Part shown: positions 63,636-64,000 of the stretch, piece after piece | Layout of the letters: each line of letters starts with the position of its first letter | Numbering within the stretch: position 1 is the stretch's first letter | DNA from: Macellibacteroides fermentans | GTDB taxonomy: Bacteria > Bacteroidota > Bacteroidia > Bacteroidales > Tannerellaceae | Assembly (NCBI RefSeq): GCF_013409575.1 | Contig: NZ_JACCCY010000001.1 | Coordinates: 124,001-188,000, forward strand | Direction: 5' to 3' | DNA: 64,000 bases | The notes under the pieces: model-generated | Told to the model about the DNA's origin: nothing | The model's database searches: none | Seen by the model: only the letters and a program-made list of their open reading frames with translations | Translations under genes and position numbers: made by a program

Positions 63636-64000
63636 ATGAAATATCATTACATTATTTTAGCCTTATTTCTCTCTACTTATGTATCATACGGGCAAGATTG
63701 GCTTGTTCAAAAAAAAATTGTAGAGAAACAGAAAGTTTATGCCTCTCATAATTGTGTAACACTTGCTGACAGCACTAATGTTACTGTACAACCAAACGGC
63801 TCTGGATCTTTTTCAATCTATAAAACGATTCTGATTCAAAACCGAGAAGGTGCATTAAAAAATCGTGTCATAATATATGATTATGACCCTCTTACTGCTT
63901 TTGCATCGTTCTCATATGCAACAATATACCGAGCGAACGGAGATATAATCAACCTGGATGTAACACAAGCAAAAGATTATGTTGCACCGGCAAGGGCAAT
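63636..64000 (+). CDS. DUF3857 domain exported protein (5' part only)
   Basis: The ATG at 63636, 5 nt after menE, opens a frame that runs to the window edge (121 residues seen). It begins with a signal peptide ending SYGQ, then beta-rich sequence NGSGSFSIYKTILIQNREG and ATIYRANGDII, as in DUF3857 proteins, which carry a transglutaminase-like domain further on. The rest is outside the window. Spacing suggests it is read through from the men operon, without an obvious pathway link. Confidence 0.75.
   Translation, partial: MKYHYIILALFLSTYVSYGQDWLVQKKIVEKQKVYASHNCVTLADSTNVTVQPNGSGSFSIYKTILIQNREGALKNRVIIYDYDPLTAFASFSYATIYRANGDIINLDVTQAKDYVAPARA

Overview
This window comes from a member of the Bacteroidota, most likely order Bacteroidales (Parabacteroides/Tannerellaceae- or Dysgonomonadaceae-like; the genus cannot be fixed by eye). 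The evidence is: promoter -7 boxes of the Bacteroidetes form TAnnTTTG in front of most transcription units, weak Shine-Dalgarno signals, moderate-to-low GC, Na+-pumping NADH dehydrogenase as a full nqrABCDEF operon, a type IX secretion plug protein, a Porin_10-type putative porin, DUF4199, DUF3472 and GH97 proteins, and the short Bacteroidetes forms of AMP nucleosidase and MenE. Almost all of the window is chromosomal housekeeping. The only mobile element is one intact IS256-family insertion with its target duplication.

Layout. 1-4 kb: end of an ApbE flavin transferase gene, then a sugar-acid dehydratase/gluconate-permease pair. 4-6.7 kb: an operon DUF4199 - polyprenyl-phosphate-type glycosyltransferase - nitroreductase - MntP. 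6.7-7.5 kb: tRNA-Thr(UGU), SRP RNA and a 22-bp-period repeat element. 7.5-13 kb: RhlE-type helicase, a porin plus MltF-like solute-binding protein, and a DUF3472 secreted protein. 13.3-16.1 kb: a five-gene 2-oxoacid:ferredoxin oxidoreductase operon including an overlooked 55-residue membrane peptide. 16.3-20.4 kb: glnS - TPR protein - DUF368 (undecaprenyl-phosphate flippase family). 20.5-25 kb: PaaI thioesterase, a two-domain SGNH hydrolase and a divergent GH97 glycosidase. 25-28.6 kb: agmatine deiminase and N-carbamoylputrescine amidase (putrescine synthesis) run directly into pabB-pabC (p-aminobenzoate for folate). 28.6-30.0 kb: the IS256 element. 30-34 kb: ester-cyclase lipoprotein, MgtC, pyrD-pyrK and an Xre regulator with a likely self-operator. 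35-41 kb: holA, amn, an HsdR_N protein, a GH9 cellulase and a transglutaminase-like lipoprotein. 41.4-47.3 kb: nqrA-F. 47.4-53.7 kb: T9SS plug, then acn-icd-gltA (the oxidative route to 2-oxoglutarate). 54-56.5 kb: an SF1 helicase and a small Xre protein. 56.6 kb to the end: a menaquinone operon (HAD-MenI fusion, menF, menD, menB, menC, menE) running into a DUF3857 protein cut by the window edge.

How the parts connect: menaquinone, Nqr (flavinylated by ApbE) and ferredoxin-linked oxoacid oxidation are the core of anaerobic fumarate-respiring energy metabolism in Bacteroidales. acn-icd-gltA provides 2-oxoglutarate. GH9, GH97 and the SGNH hydrolase point to polysaccharide use.

No complete new gene system was found. 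The most unexplained material is non-coding: two unrelated-in-sequence but similarly built intergenic elements (about 7183-7301 and 40953-41118) with 11/22-nt internal periodicity and a central dyad; a 40-nt perfect dyad made of two 12-bp palindromes over the mgtC promoter; and a long intergenic field of GTAAAC/GTTTAC motifs beside an Xre gene.
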